DNA of 64,000 nucleotides, from assembly GCF_003325375.1 (NCBI RefSeq), contig NZ_CP030864.1, positions 62,001-126,000 of the forward strand. The letters are read 5' to 3'. Shown piece by piece: positions 29,443 through 37,282 of this stretch. Made by a program: the position numbers and the translations under genes. The notes under the pieces were generated by a model. The model was not told the origin of the DNA. It saw nothing but the letters and a program-made list of their open reading frames with translations, and made no database searches. Each line of letters opens with the position of its first letter. Position 1 is the first letter of the stretch. The stretch comes from Streptomyces globosus. Lineage in GTDB: Bacteria; Actinomycetota; Actinomycetes; Streptomycetales; Streptomycetaceae.

Positions 29443-30795
29443 ATGCAGGACATCGTCGATGCCGTCGTGAGCGGGGAAGCCCGGTCGGAGGACTTCGCCT
29501 CGCTCGCCCTCCCCGAGGCGTACCGGGCCGTCACTCTGCACAAGGACGAGACGGACCTGTTCGCCGGACTCGCCACCCGTGACAAGGACCCGCGCAAGTC
29601 GGTGCACCTGGACGAGGTGCCGGTGCCCGAACTCGGGCCGGGCGAGGCCCTGGTGGCCGTCATGGCCTCCTCCGTCAACTACAACACCGTCTGGTCCGCC
29701 CTCTTCGAGCCGCTGCCGACCTTCGGATTCCTGGAGCGCTACGGCAGGCTCAGTGAGCTCACCAGGCGCCATGACCTGCCGTACCACGTCATAGGCTCCG
29801 ACCTCGCCGGAGTCGTCCTCCGCACGGGGCCGGGCGTGCGCGCCTGGAGGCCCGGGGACGAGGTCGTCGCCCACTGCCTCTCGGTGGAACTGGAGGCGCC
29901 GGACGGCCACGACGACGCCATGCTCGACCCCGAGCAGCGCATCTGGGGCTACGAGACGAACTTCGGCGGCCTGGCGCAGATCGCCCTGGTGAAGTCCACC
30001 CAGCTGATGCCCAAGCCGCGGCATCTCAGCTGGGAGGAAGCCGCCGCACCCGGGCTGGTCGCCTCCACCGCGTACCGCCAGCTGGTCTCCCCCAACGGCG
30101 CGGGCATGAAGCAGGGCGACAACGTCCTGATCTGGGGCGCGGGCGGCGGACTGGGCTCGTACGCCACACAGTTCGCGCTCAACGGGGGCGCCAACCCCGT
30201 CTGCGTGGTCTCCAGCGCGCAGAAGGCCGACATCTGCCGGGCGATGGGGGCGACCGCGATCATCGACCGGACCGCCGAGGACTACAGGTTCTGGAAGGAC
30301 GAGCACACCCAGGACCCGAAGGAGTGGAAGCGCTTCGGCAGCCGCATCCGTGAGCTGACCGGCGGCGAGGACGTGGACATCGTCTTCGAGCACCCGGGCC
30401 GCGAGACGTTCGGCGCGAGCGTCTTCGTGACCCGCAAGGGCGGCACGATCGTCACCTGCGCCTCGACCTCCGGCTACCACCACGCGTACGACAACCGCTA
30501 CCTGTGGATGTCCCTCAAGAAGATCGTCGGATCCCACTTCGCGAACTACCGGGAGTCCTGGGAGTCGAACCGGCTGGTCTCCCGGGGCAGGATCCATCCC
30601 ACGCTGTCGAAGGTCTACCCGCTGGAGGAGACCGGCCAGGCCCTCCACGACGTCCACCGCAACCTCCACCACGGCAAGGTGGGAATCCTCGCGCTCGCGC
30701 CCGCGGAGGGACTGGGCGTACGCGACCACGAACTGCGGGAGCGACACCTGGACGCCATCAACCGCTTCCGGGTCCCGGAGCCGGCCTCCACCTGA
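29443..30795 (+). CDS. kirN: Crotonyl-CoA carboxylase/reductase (KirN-type)
   Basis: A 450-residue protein with ATG 29443 and GAGGA just upstream. It belongs to the medium-chain reductase superfamily. Features are the CCR N-terminal extension, a GSDLAGVV segment, a GAGGGLGSYA NADPH-binding loop near residue 230, VFEHPGRETF, and the C-terminal HRNLHHGKVG typical of CCRs. It carboxylates and reduces crotonyl-CoA to ethylmalonyl-CoA. In this cluster that is the extender for the ethyl branch, matched by the discrete AT at 34493-35830. The gene ends with a strong hairpin. A general CCR of the ethylmalonyl-CoA pathway would look the same; the position argues for a pathway-dedicated copy. Confidence 0.94.
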   Translation: MQDIVDAVVSGEARSEDFASLALPEAYRAVTLHKDETDLFAGLATRDKDPRKSVHLDEVPVPELGPGEALVAVMASSVNYNTVWSALFEPLPTFGFLERYGRLSELTRRHDLPYHVIGSDLAGVVLRTGPGVRAWRPGDEVVAHCLSVELEAPDGHDDAMLDPEQRIWGYETNFGGLAQIALVKSTQLMPKPRHLSWEEAAAPGLVASTAYRQLVSPNGAGMKQGDNVLIWGAGGGLGSYATQFALNGGANPVCVVSSAQKADICRAMGATAIIDRTAEDYRFWKDEHTQDPKEWKRFGSRIRELTGGEDVDIVFEHPGRETFGASVFVTRKGGTIVTCASTSGYHHAYDNRYLWMSLKKIVGSHFANYRESWESNRLVSRGRIHPTLSKVYPLEETGQALHDVHRNLHHGKVGILALAPAEGLGVRDHELRERHLDAINRFRVPEPAST

Positions 30796-30812
30796 CCCGG
30801 CCGCTCGGCCAC

Positions 30813-30849
30813 GGGCTGCCACCGCGCCTTCGGGCACCGGTGGCAGCCC
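30813..30849 (+). terminator. Rho-independent-like hairpin after CCR gene
   Basis: A perfect 12-bp stem (GGGCTGCCACCG with CGGTGGCAGCCC) and 13-nt loop lies 18 bp after the CCR stop and is followed by TTTCG. It separates the CCR unit from the TetR/MFS operon. Confidence 0.75.
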
Positions 30850-30899
30850 TTTCGCATGCGCGCCCCCGGGGCACGACCGCCGTCCACCGTCCGCCGTGA

Positions 30900-31667
30900 A
30901 TGCATTTCAGATACAGAACCGTATTGGGATACAGTCCTGTATCTGGGAAGCGCGTCAAGGAGGCGGTCACCATCACGAAGCGACTCACCCGGCAGCAGAG
31001 CCGGCAGGTCACCCGCGAGCAGATCCTTCGGTCGGCGGCCGCCCTCTTCGCCGGCCAGGGGGTCAGCGGAACCTCGGTGGAGCAGATCGTCGAGGCCGCC
31101 GGGTACACCCGGGGCGCCTTCTACGGCAACTTCGAGGGCAAGCACGAGCTCGTCCTCGCCCTGCTGGAGCAGCGGACCCAGCACGAGCTCGAAGAGATCC
31201 AGGCGATGAGCCGCGAGGCGGCCACCTTCGAGGAGATGCTGGACCACCTGCGCTCCTGGCACCGCCGTCGCGACGAGAACCTCGCCAGCTGGCTCGCCCT
31301 GCGCACCGAACTCTGGCTCTACGGACTGCGCGACCCGGAGCTGCTCCCCCTGCTGGCGGACCGCGAGCGCCGCTCGCGGGACGCGATCGCCCAGTCGCTG
31401 GAGCAGGGCTTCGCCGCGCGCGGGGTGACCACACCGGCGCCTGTGGAGCTCCTGGCGCTGATCGTGCACGCGCTGGACGACGGGCTGTCCATCCAGCGCG
31501 TGCTCTTCCCCTCAGACAGCGGCACGGACTCCGTGGTGGACGTCGTGGAGCTCCTCATGAAGTCCTGGACTGCACTCGCCCGCAGCACCGAAGCCGCACC
31601 CGCTGCCGGACCCACCGCGGCACCCGCCGCCGAACCCCCGACCGAGAAACCGGAGAAGAACCCATGA
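30900..31667 (+). CDS. TetR-family transcriptional regulator
   Basis: Annotated from the in-frame ATG 30900 (255 aa), but translation more likely begins near 30972 (231 aa), where a perfect AAGGAGG is followed by ATC instead of ATG. The N-terminal HTH is clear: TREQILRSAAALFAGQG, then TSVEQIVEAAGYTRGAFYGN. The C-terminal ligand domain is typical, ending in an Ala/Pro/Glu-rich tail. The stop overlaps the start of the MFS gene (ATGA), and two palindromes precede the gene. It is therefore most likely a local repressor of the exporter, released by the antibiotic or an intermediate. Confidence 0.9.
   Translation: MHFRYRTVLGYSPVSGKRVKEAVTITKRLTRQQSRQVTREQILRSAAALFAGQGVSGTSVEQIVEAAGYTRGAFYGNFEGKHELVLALLEQRTQHELEEIQAMSREAATFEEMLDHLRSWHRRRDENLASWLALRTELWLYGLRDPELLPLLADRERRSRDAIAQSLEQGFAARGVTTPAPVELLALIVHALDDGLSIQRVLFPSDSGTDSVVDVVELLMKSWTALARSTEAAPAAGPTAAPAAEPPTEKPEKNP
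30911..30943. promoter_or_regulatory. Tandem TetR-type operator palindromes
   Basis: Two 14-bp palindromes of the same form, ATACAGAACCGTAT (30911-30924) and ATACAGTCCTGTAT (30929-30942), are spaced 18 bp centre to centre. The second extends to a perfect GATACAG-TC-CTGTATC (30928-30943). They lie just ahead of the TetR reading frame and its Shine-Dalgarno sequence. Autorepression of the tetR-MFS operon is the natural inference. Confidence 0.78.
30957..30963 (+). promoter_or_regulatory. Strong Shine-Dalgarno AAGGAGG that disputes the tetR start
   Basis: AAGGAGG sits eight bases before ATC (30972), the codon where a TetR N-terminus (TKRLTRQQSRQ) would begin. No ATG, GTG or TTG lies there in frame. 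The nearest in-frame ATG (30900) has no Shine-Dalgarno sequence and precedes the operators. Confidence 0.6.
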
Positions 31668-33343
31668 ACAAGGCAGGGCAGGCAGAAAAGCCGGCGGCCG
31701 CCGGCCCACCTGCCACTCCCGAGACGCCCGAGCCCGACCCGAAGCGGTGGCTCGCGCTGACAGTCCTGCTGGTCGCCACCTTCATGGACCTGCTCGACGC
31801 CAACATCATCACCGTGGCCATCCCGAGCATCCAACGCGACCTCGGCGCCTCGACCTTCGCCATCCAGGCGATGACGGCCGGCTACACCCTGAGCTTCGCG
31901 GTCCTGCTGATCACCGGCGGCCGGCTCGGCGACATCTTCGGCCGCAAGCGCATGTTCCTGGTCGGCGTCGGCGGGTTCGTCCTCGCGTCCGCGATGTGCG
32001 CCGCCGCGCCGAGCACCGACTTACTCGTCGTCGCCCGCGCGCTCCAGGGCCTCACGGCCGCCATCATGGTGCCCCAGGTGCTCGCGCTCATCCACGTCTC
32101 CTTCGCCCCCCAGGAGATCGGCCGCGTCGTCAGCCTCTATGCGAGCATGGTCGGCCTGGCCATCGTCTCCGGGCCCCTCATCGGCGGTGCCCTGATCAGC
32201 TGGAGCCCGCTGGACCTCGGCTGGCGCAGCATCTTCGTGGTGAACCTGCCGGTGGGCGTGCTGGCGCTGATCGGCGCCGCGAAGTGGATGCGGGAGTCGA
32301 GCTCCCCCCACGCAAAGCGCCTGGACATGGTCGGCATGCTGCTCATCGTCGTCGGGCTGCTGCTGCTCATGGTGCCGCTGACCCTCGGCCGCGAGCTCGA
32401 CTGGCCGGTGTGGAGCATCGCCTCGCTCGTCGCCGCCGCCCCCGTCCTGGTGCTGTTCGTGGTCTACGAGCGCCACAAGACCCGCAAGGACGGCTCGCCC
32501 CTGGTGACGCTGTCCCTGTTCAAGGTCCGCGCGTTCGGCGCCGGTATCGGCGTGCAGCTCCTCTTCAGCGCCATCCCCGCGGGCTTCTTCCTGAGCTGGA
32601 CCCTCTACCTCCAGGCCGGCCTGGGCTGGTCGGCCCTGCACACGGGCCTGACCGCGATCCCGTTCTCCCTGTGCGTCCCGATCGTCGGCGGCCTCGCCGT
32701 CCGCAGGCTCTCACCGCTCTACGGCCGCTACTGCCTGCTCGCCGGTGCCGTCCTGATGCTCGCGGGGATCCTCTCCTACGCCTGGGCGGCGGACCGCTTC
32801 GGCACGGGCATCACCTCCTGGCACGCGATCCCGTCCATGCTCCTGATCGGCTCCGGCATGGGCATGCTGATGCCCCCGCTGACTGCGCTGGTGCTCAGGG
32901 AGGTCCAGCCGCAGGAGGCCGGCGCCGCCTCCGGCATCATCAACGCCACCGGCCAGCTCGGTGCAGCGCTCGGTGTGGCGGTCATCGGCAGCCTCTTCTT
33001 CGCGGCCCTCGCGGGCAACGCCGGGCCGCAGGCCGAACGCGTCGTCCCCACCGTGCAGTCCGTCTCGCCCCGGCAGGCCTCCGACCTCCAGGACTGCGCG
33101 ACCGAGGCGCTGGGCCAGGACGACCTGGCCAAGGTTCCGGACATCTGCTCCACCCTGGTGCAGGGCGCCGACGACGGCACCCGGGATACGATCAATGGTG
33201 CGCTCGGCGAGATCCGCGCGAAGACGTTCGTGTCCACCTACAGCGAGACGCTGTACTGGGCGGCCGGTGGCCTCGTCCCGGTCACCGCCCTCGTCCTGCT
33301 CCTGCCGCACCACCGCGTCCGGCGGGAGGACCTGGCCCGGTGA
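31664..33343 (+). CDS. MFS drug exporter, EmrB/QacA (DHA2) family
   Basis: A 559-residue membrane protein with about 14 hydrophobic segments. Motif A is GGRLGDIFGRKRM, and a DHA2-type start is seen at FMDLLDANIITVAIPSIQRDL. A large polar loop before the last helix holds two cysteines. It is translationally coupled to the TetR gene upstream. It is the only dedicated drug exporter visible in the cluster, so it is the best candidate for self-protection by efflux of the product; target-based resistance (EF-Tu) is not in the window. Codon 120 (32021-32023) is TTA, rare in Streptomyces, which would make full expression depend on the bldA tRNA. Confidence 0.93.
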   Translation: MNKAGQAEKPAAAGPPATPETPEPDPKRWLALTVLLVATFMDLLDANIITVAIPSIQRDLGASTFAIQAMTAGYTLSFAVLLITGGRLGDIFGRKRMFLVGVGGFVLASAMCAAAPSTDLLVVARALQGLTAAIMVPQVLALIHVSFAPQEIGRVVSLYASMVGLAIVSGPLIGGALISWSPLDLGWRSIFVVNLPVGVLALIGAAKWMRESSSPHAKRLDMVGMLLIVVGLLLLMVPLTLGRELDWPVWSIASLVAAAPVLVLFVVYERHKTRKDGSPLVTLSLFKVRAFGAGIGVQLLFSAIPAGFFLSWTLYLQAGLGWSALHTGLTAIPFSLCVPIVGGLAVRRLSPLYGRYCLLAGAVLMLAGILSYAWAADRFGTGITSWHAIPSMLLIGSGMGMLMPPLTALVLREVQPQEAGAASGIINATGQLGAALGVAVIGSLFFAALAGNAGPQAERVVPTVQSVSPRQASDLQDCATEALGQDDLAKVPDICSTLVQGADDGTRDTINGALGEIRAKTFVSTYSETLYWAAGGLVPVTALVLLLPHHRVRREDLAR

Positions 33344-33398
33344 GCGCCTCCTGCGACACCCACTCACATCAGCGAACCACAACGGGAGACCGTCCATC

Positions 33399-33734
33399 AT
33401 GAGCAGAAGCACGACCTACCAGGTCCTCACCCGGGGCAAGTTCGCTCCCCTCGACGAGGAGCAGCGCGCGGCGCTGCTCGCCCAGGTCGACGACCACGGC
33501 GTGCTCAGCGCCCGGTTCACCGAGGAGGGCACGGTCAACTACGAGCGAGGGCTGCACGGGTTCACCTTCCGCGTGCTGATCCCCGCGACCGACGAGGACA
33601 CCGAGCAGCTCGTCCTGTCGAAGGCCGAGGAGCTCGCCGTGGCGGCCGTCGCCAAGCTCGGCGCCGGGTGCGTCGAACTGAAGTCGGTCTCCACCGACCT
33701 CGCCAGCATCAAGATCAAGCGGAAGGGGCGCTGA
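33399..33734 (+). CDS. Small DUF6204-like protein
   Basis: 111 residues from ATG 33399, 55 bp after the MFS stop. It is a compact alpha/beta protein (TTYQVLTRGKF start, GFTFRVLIP, and a KSVSTDLASIKIK end) that resembles the DUF6204 family of actinobacteria. No catalytic motif, signal peptide or membrane segment was seen. Co-oriented with tetR-MFS, it may be the last gene of that transcript. Function unknown. Confidence 0.7.
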   Translation: MSRSTTYQVLTRGKFAPLDEEQRAALLAQVDDHGVLSARFTEEGTVNYERGLHGFTFRVLIPATDEDTEQLVLSKAEELAVAAVAKLGAGCVELKSVSTDLASIKIKRKGR

Positions 33735-33811
33735 CCCCAAGGTCCAGGCCGGGCACGGCGCCGCTGCCGGCGCCGTGCCGGCCCGCACCGGCAGGGATGC
33801 GGAACACTGCG

Positions 33812-34357
33812 ATGACACCTGACGAATTCACCCTGGCGATGGCCGACCCGACTCTGCGCCGCGTCTTCTCCGCGGTCGCGCTCGGCTCGGCCACCTCGTC
33901 CGAGATCCTCACGGCCGCCGGGCTCGACACCCCCGTGGCGGCCAAGGCCATCGGTCAGCTGACCCGGACGGGGCTGCTCGTGCCCGAGGGCCGCGGCCGG
34001 CTCGTCGTCAACGAGGGGGCCCTGGAGGAGGCCGGGCGGGCCGCCGCCCACCGCAGGGAGGAGGAGGCCGCGGCCGCTCAGCCCGACGCCCGGCTGCGCG
34101 GCTTCGTACGGGACCGGGTCCTCGTGGCCCTGCCCGAGGAGGCCGACCAAGCGGCGCGGCACACCGTGCTGCGGCACGTGGCGGAAGCCACGTTCACCCC
34201 CGGGGAGGAGTACGACGAGCGCACCGTGACGGACCGTCTGGAGCCGTGGTGCGAGAGCGGTGTCCTCGACACCGTGTCACTGCGCCGGGCCCTCGTCGAC
34301 GTGGGGGTGCTGCGCCGGGAGGCGGGCCTGTACGGCCTCACCGCCGCCACCGCCTGA
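33812..34357 (+). CDS. HTH-DUF2087 regulator-like protein
   Basis: 181 residues from ATG 33812; ATG 33797 is an alternative start. The N-terminal half resembles an ArsR-like winged helix (RRVFSAVALGSATSSEI, KAIGQLTRTGLLV). The C-terminal half has the DUF2087 pattern: LPEEADQAARHTVLRHV, FTPGEEYDERTV, and LRRALVDVGVLRREAGLY. Proteins of this make-up are usually annotated as transcription-related, but no target is known. It ends the rightward block, facing the converging AT gene across a hairpin. Confidence 0.75.
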   Translation: MTPDEFTLAMADPTLRRVFSAVALGSATSSEILTAAGLDTPVAAKAIGQLTRTGLLVPEGRGRLVVNEGALEEAGRAAAHRREEEAAAAQPDARLRGFVRDRVLVALPEEADQAARHTVLRHVAEATFTPGEEYDERTVTDRLEPWCESGVLDTVSLRRALVDVGVLRREAGLYGLTAATA

Positions 34358-34434
34358 CACCGGGCGGCCACCCCCCGGCCGGGACGCCGCCCGCACGGCG
34401 GGACGCCGGCCCTTCACGACCCGGTCGGGGCGGT

Positions 34435-34463
34435 GGAGGCCGGCGTCGGGCGCGCCGGCCTCC
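34435..34463. terminator. Bidirectional hairpin between converging operons
   Basis: A perfect 11-bp stem (GGAGGCCGGCG with CGCCGGCCTCC) and 7-nt loop lies in the 135-bp gap between the DUF2087 gene and the converging AT gene. It can serve both strands. Confidence 0.75.
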
Positions 34464-34492
34464 GCCCGCTCCCCCGGCTGCTACGCGGGAAC

Positions 34493-35830
34493 CTACAGGC
34501 GCGCCGCCTCCGGTACCGGCCGGGGCCGGCGCGCCGCCTCCAGTACGGCGGCCTGGTACGGGGTGAGGGCGTCAGGCCCCTCCTCGCGGAACAGCGCCGC
34601 CCAGTTCGGCTCGCGCCCGCAGGCGTACAGGGTCCCGAGCGAGGTGAGCATGGAGCGGAGCTCCGCCCGCCGCCTGCCGGAGGGCAGCAGCCACCCCTGC
34701 CGCTCCCCGTGTTCGAGAGTCTGGCGCATCGGGCTCAGCAGCACCGGATGAGCACTCACCTCCAGGAACACCTCGTGTCCCGCGTCGCTCAGATGCTCGA
34801 CCGCTGCCGCGAACCGCACCGGTTCCCGCAGGTTGCGCATCCAGTACGCGGCTCCCAGGCCCGCGTCCCGCACCGGCTCGGCCGTCACGGTCGAGTACAT
34901 CGGCAGCCGCGTGGGGGCCGGCACCACCGTACGCAGGGCTTCGTGCAGATCCTCGCGCAGCTCCTCCACGTAGCGGCTGTGCGAGGCGACCGTTCCCTTG
35001 ATCACCCGGCAGTAGACGTCCTTGGCCTCCAACTCGCCGACGAGCGCCGCGAGCGAGTCCGAGTCGCCCGCCAGGACGGTGGAGCGGGGACTGTTCTCCC
35101 CCGCCACGCTGATCCCGCCGCCGCTCGCCTCCGCCACCGCCTGCGCCTCGGCCGGCGAGAGTTCCGTCGTGGCCAGCGCCCCCTTGCCGGAGATGCGGCG
35201 CAGCAGCGCGCTGCGCCTGCAGGCGACCTTCAGAGCGTCGCGCAGGGTCAGGCCGCCGGCGGTGTGGGCGGCGGCGATCTCCCCCATGCTGTGCCCGACG
35301 ACCGCGTCGGGGGTGACCCCCCAGCTGCGCCAGAGCGCGGTCAGGGCGATCTGGAGGGAGACCATCGTCGGCTGGAGGACGTCCAGTTCGTCCAGCCTGG
35401 CCTTCCCGGCCGGCAGCTTCAGCTGCTCGACGGCGGAGAAGCCCGCGAACTCGCCGATCAGCCGGTCGCACCGGAGCAGCGCCTCCCGGAAGACGGGTTC
35501 CTGTGCGAGGAGTTCGCGTCCCATCCCGTACCACTGGGCGCCCTGTCCGGCGAAGACGAACACCAGTCCGGGCCGCCGGGCGGTGACGTGGGACGGGACC
35601 CGCCCGACCTCGCCGGCACAGGCCGCTTCGAGCTGCGTGCGAAGCTCGTCGTACGAGTCGACGGCGAAGGCGATCCGGTGGACTCCGGCCGTCCCCGCCG
35701 CCGCCTCGCGGCAGTACCGGGCGAGCGAGGGCAGGGCACGTCCGGCACGGATCCTGTCGAGGTGGGCGCCCAGCAGGAGCCGGAGCACCTCCTCGGTGTC
35801 GGCGGCGACGGCGAACAGCCGTGGGCTCAT
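34493..35830 (-). CDS. kirCII: Discrete acyltransferase, ethylmalonyl-type (KirCII-type)
   Basis: 445 residues. The first ~85 resemble the linker that precedes AT domains in ordinary modular PKSs, and the rest is an AT with GQGAQW near 95-100, catalytic GHSMGE (Ser181) and VASH at 281-284. The VASH position reads HAFH for malonyl and YASH for methylmalonyl ATs; VASH-like sequences accompany larger extenders such as ethylmalonyl-CoA. With CCR in the cluster, the likely job is to load ethylmalonyl-CoA onto one ACP of the AT-less PKS, as described for KirCII of kirromycin. The target would be the last ACP of the KirAII-type protein. It is the final gene of the leftward tailoring operon. Confidence 0.9.
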   Translation of the reverse strand: MSPRLFAVAADTEEVLRLLLGAHLDRIRAGRALPSLARYCREAAAGTAGVHRIAFAVDSYDELRTQLEAACAGEVGRVPSHVTARRPGLVFVFAGQGAQWYGMGRELLAQEPVFREALLRCDRLIGEFAGFSAVEQLKLPAGKARLDELDVLQPTMVSLQIALTALWRSWGVTPDAVVGHSMGEIAAAHTAGGLTLRDALKVACRRSALLRRISGKGALATTELSPAEAQAVAEASGGGISVAGENSPRSTVLAGDSDSLAALVGELEAKDVYCRVIKGTVASHSRYVEELREDLHEALRTVVPAPTRLPMYSTVTAEPVRDAGLGAAYWMRNLREPVRFAAAVEHLSDAGHEVFLEVSAHPVLLSPMRQTLEHGERQGWLLPSGRRRAELRSMLTSLGTLYACGREPNWAALFREEGPDALTPYQAAVLEAARRPRPVPEAARL

Positions 35831-35864
35831 GCGTCCCCCTTTCGGTTTCGGCCCGGGCGGTGTG

Positions 35865-36824
35865 TCATCGGCGGACGGCGATCCGGTGGCGGTAGCTCTC
35901 CATCGGCAGTCCGCTCATCCACGGCACGATGCCCAGCTTGCTGAGCGCCTTGATGGCGGGGGGCGGCTGGTAGCCCGCGAACATGCCGCCGAACATGAGG
36001 ATCTGGCTGTGCGCGGCGATCTGGCGCACCAGCGGGTTCATGCGCTGCTTGCCGAGGGTGGTCCGGAAGTGGCTGCCTGCTGCCATCCGGCGGCGTACGG
36101 CTGCGCGGACCCGGTCCGAGATGTCGTGGTCGGCCGTCCATTCCAGGCCCTCGGTCGCCTCCGCCGTGCGCCGCATGGTCTCCGTGCGCTGCCGGGTGTA
36201 GACGTCGATGTGGCTGAGGAAGCCGCCGGGCCGGAGCACGCGTGCGGCTTCGGCGAGGAACGCACCGAGGTCGGGGTAGGTGTGCGAGCTCTCGATGTTG
36301 ACGAGCACGTCGACGGAGGCGTCCTCGAAGGGGAGCTCCTCCGCGTCGCCGTGCACGAAGGCGAGCTCGTCGCCGCGGGACAGGGTGGCGGTGGCCCGGG
36401 CGACGGCCTTCGGTGACAGGTCGAGGCCGGTCATGCGGGCGCCGGGGGCGATGCGGGAGAGGAAGTTGAGGCCCTCGCCCATGCCGCAGCCGACCTCCAG
36501 TACGTGGCGGCCGGCGTAGTCGTCGAGTGCGATGGGGAGTTCGCGCAGGGCGAGGAAGTACAGCTGCTCGCTGAAGCCGTCGGTCCAGGGCTCTCCGAAG
36601 CCGGGCACGCGGGCGCGGATCTCCTCGACCAGTGCGGGGTCGTGCATGCCCCAGTTCCACAGGGCGCCGTGGCCGGAGAGCGTCGCGGCCATGTCGTAGA
36701 TGGTGGCGCTGGCGGACTTCATGCCGGCGGCGTTCGCGCCGCGGCGGGCGGTGCCGGACTCGTCGAGGTTGATGTCGGCGAGACCGCTGGTGAAGGCGGT
36801 CATGACGTCAGGGGTGGCACTCAT
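35865..36824 (-). CDS. SAM-dependent methyltransferase, class I
   Basis: 319 residues. Motif I is HVLEVGCGMGEGLNFLS (near residue 110), followed by GLDLSPKAV, HGDAEELPFEDASVD and LRPGGFLSHIDVY. This is the fold and spacing of small-molecule methyltransferases of the UbiE/phthiotriol-dimycocerosate group. It lies in the tailoring operon between PanD and the AT, with gaps of 27 and 34 bp. Kirromycin needs one O-methyl from a separate enzyme, and the acetylserotonin-type enzyme at 43130-44131 could supply that. The second enzyme may N-methylate the pyridone as in aurodox, but the sequence alone cannot tell which does which. Confidence 0.87.
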   Translation of the reverse strand: MSATPDVMTAFTSGLADINLDESGTARRGANAAGMKSASATIYDMAATLSGHGALWNWGMHDPALVEEIRARVPGFGEPWTDGFSEQLYFLALRELPIALDDYAGRHVLEVGCGMGEGLNFLSRIAPGARMTGLDLSPKAVARATATLSRGDELAFVHGDAEELPFEDASVDVLVNIESSHTYPDLGAFLAEAARVLRPGGFLSHIDVYTRQRTETMRRTAEATEGLEWTADHDISDRVRAAVRRRMAAGSHFRTTLGKQRMNPLVRQIAAHSQILMFGGMFAGYQPPPAIKALSKLGIVPWMSGLPMESYRHRIAVRR

Positions 36825-36851
36825 GTGGGTCTCCGATGAGCAGGTGGGTGG

Positions 36852-37271
36852 TCAGGCGCTGACGGTGTCGCCGCGCACCAGGCCGTATCCGTCGGGTACG
36901 TCGGCGGGGTCGGTGCCGGTCGTGACGGGCCGGTTGTCGGCGTCGACGAACACCACGCTCGGCCGGTACGAGCGGGCGTGCTCCTCGCTCATGGAGGCGT
37001 AGGAGATGATGATGACGAGGTCGCCGGGGTGGACGAGGTGGGCCGCGGCGCCGTTGATGCCGATGACCCCGCTGCCGGCCTCGCCCTCGATGACGTACGT
37101 GCTGAGGCGGGCGCCGTTGTCGACGTCGACGATGTCGACCTTTTCACCGGGCAGCAGGTCCGCGGCGGCCATCAGGGTGGCGTCGATGGTGACGGAGCCG
37201 ACGTAGTGCAGGTCCGCCTGGGTCACGGTCGCCCGGTGGATCTTGGACTTGAACATCTCTCGGTACAGCAT
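36852..37271 (-). CDS. panD: Aspartate 1-decarboxylase, pyruvoyl-dependent (KirD-type)
   Basis: 139 residues from ATG 37271, preceded by GGAG. It has a near-canonical PanD sequence: MFKSKIHRATVTQADLHY, then the Gly25-Ser26 self-cleavage pair in YVGSVTID, then GEAGSGVIGINGAAAHLV. Ser26 becomes the pyruvoyl cofactor. The enzyme makes beta-alanine from L-aspartate. Here it sits in an antibiotic operon rather than beside panBC, so it most likely supplies beta-alanine to the NRPS at 44154-47249 for the pyridone, as proposed for KirD. Confidence 0.95.
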   Translation of the reverse strand: MLYREMFKSKIHRATVTQADLHYVGSVTIDATLMAAADLLPGEKVDIVDVDNGARLSTYVIEGEAGSGVIGINGAAAHLVHPGDLVIIISYASMSEEHARSYRPSVVFVDADNRPVTTGTDPADVPDGYGLVRGDTVSA

Positions 37272-37282
37272 GTGCTCTCCGT

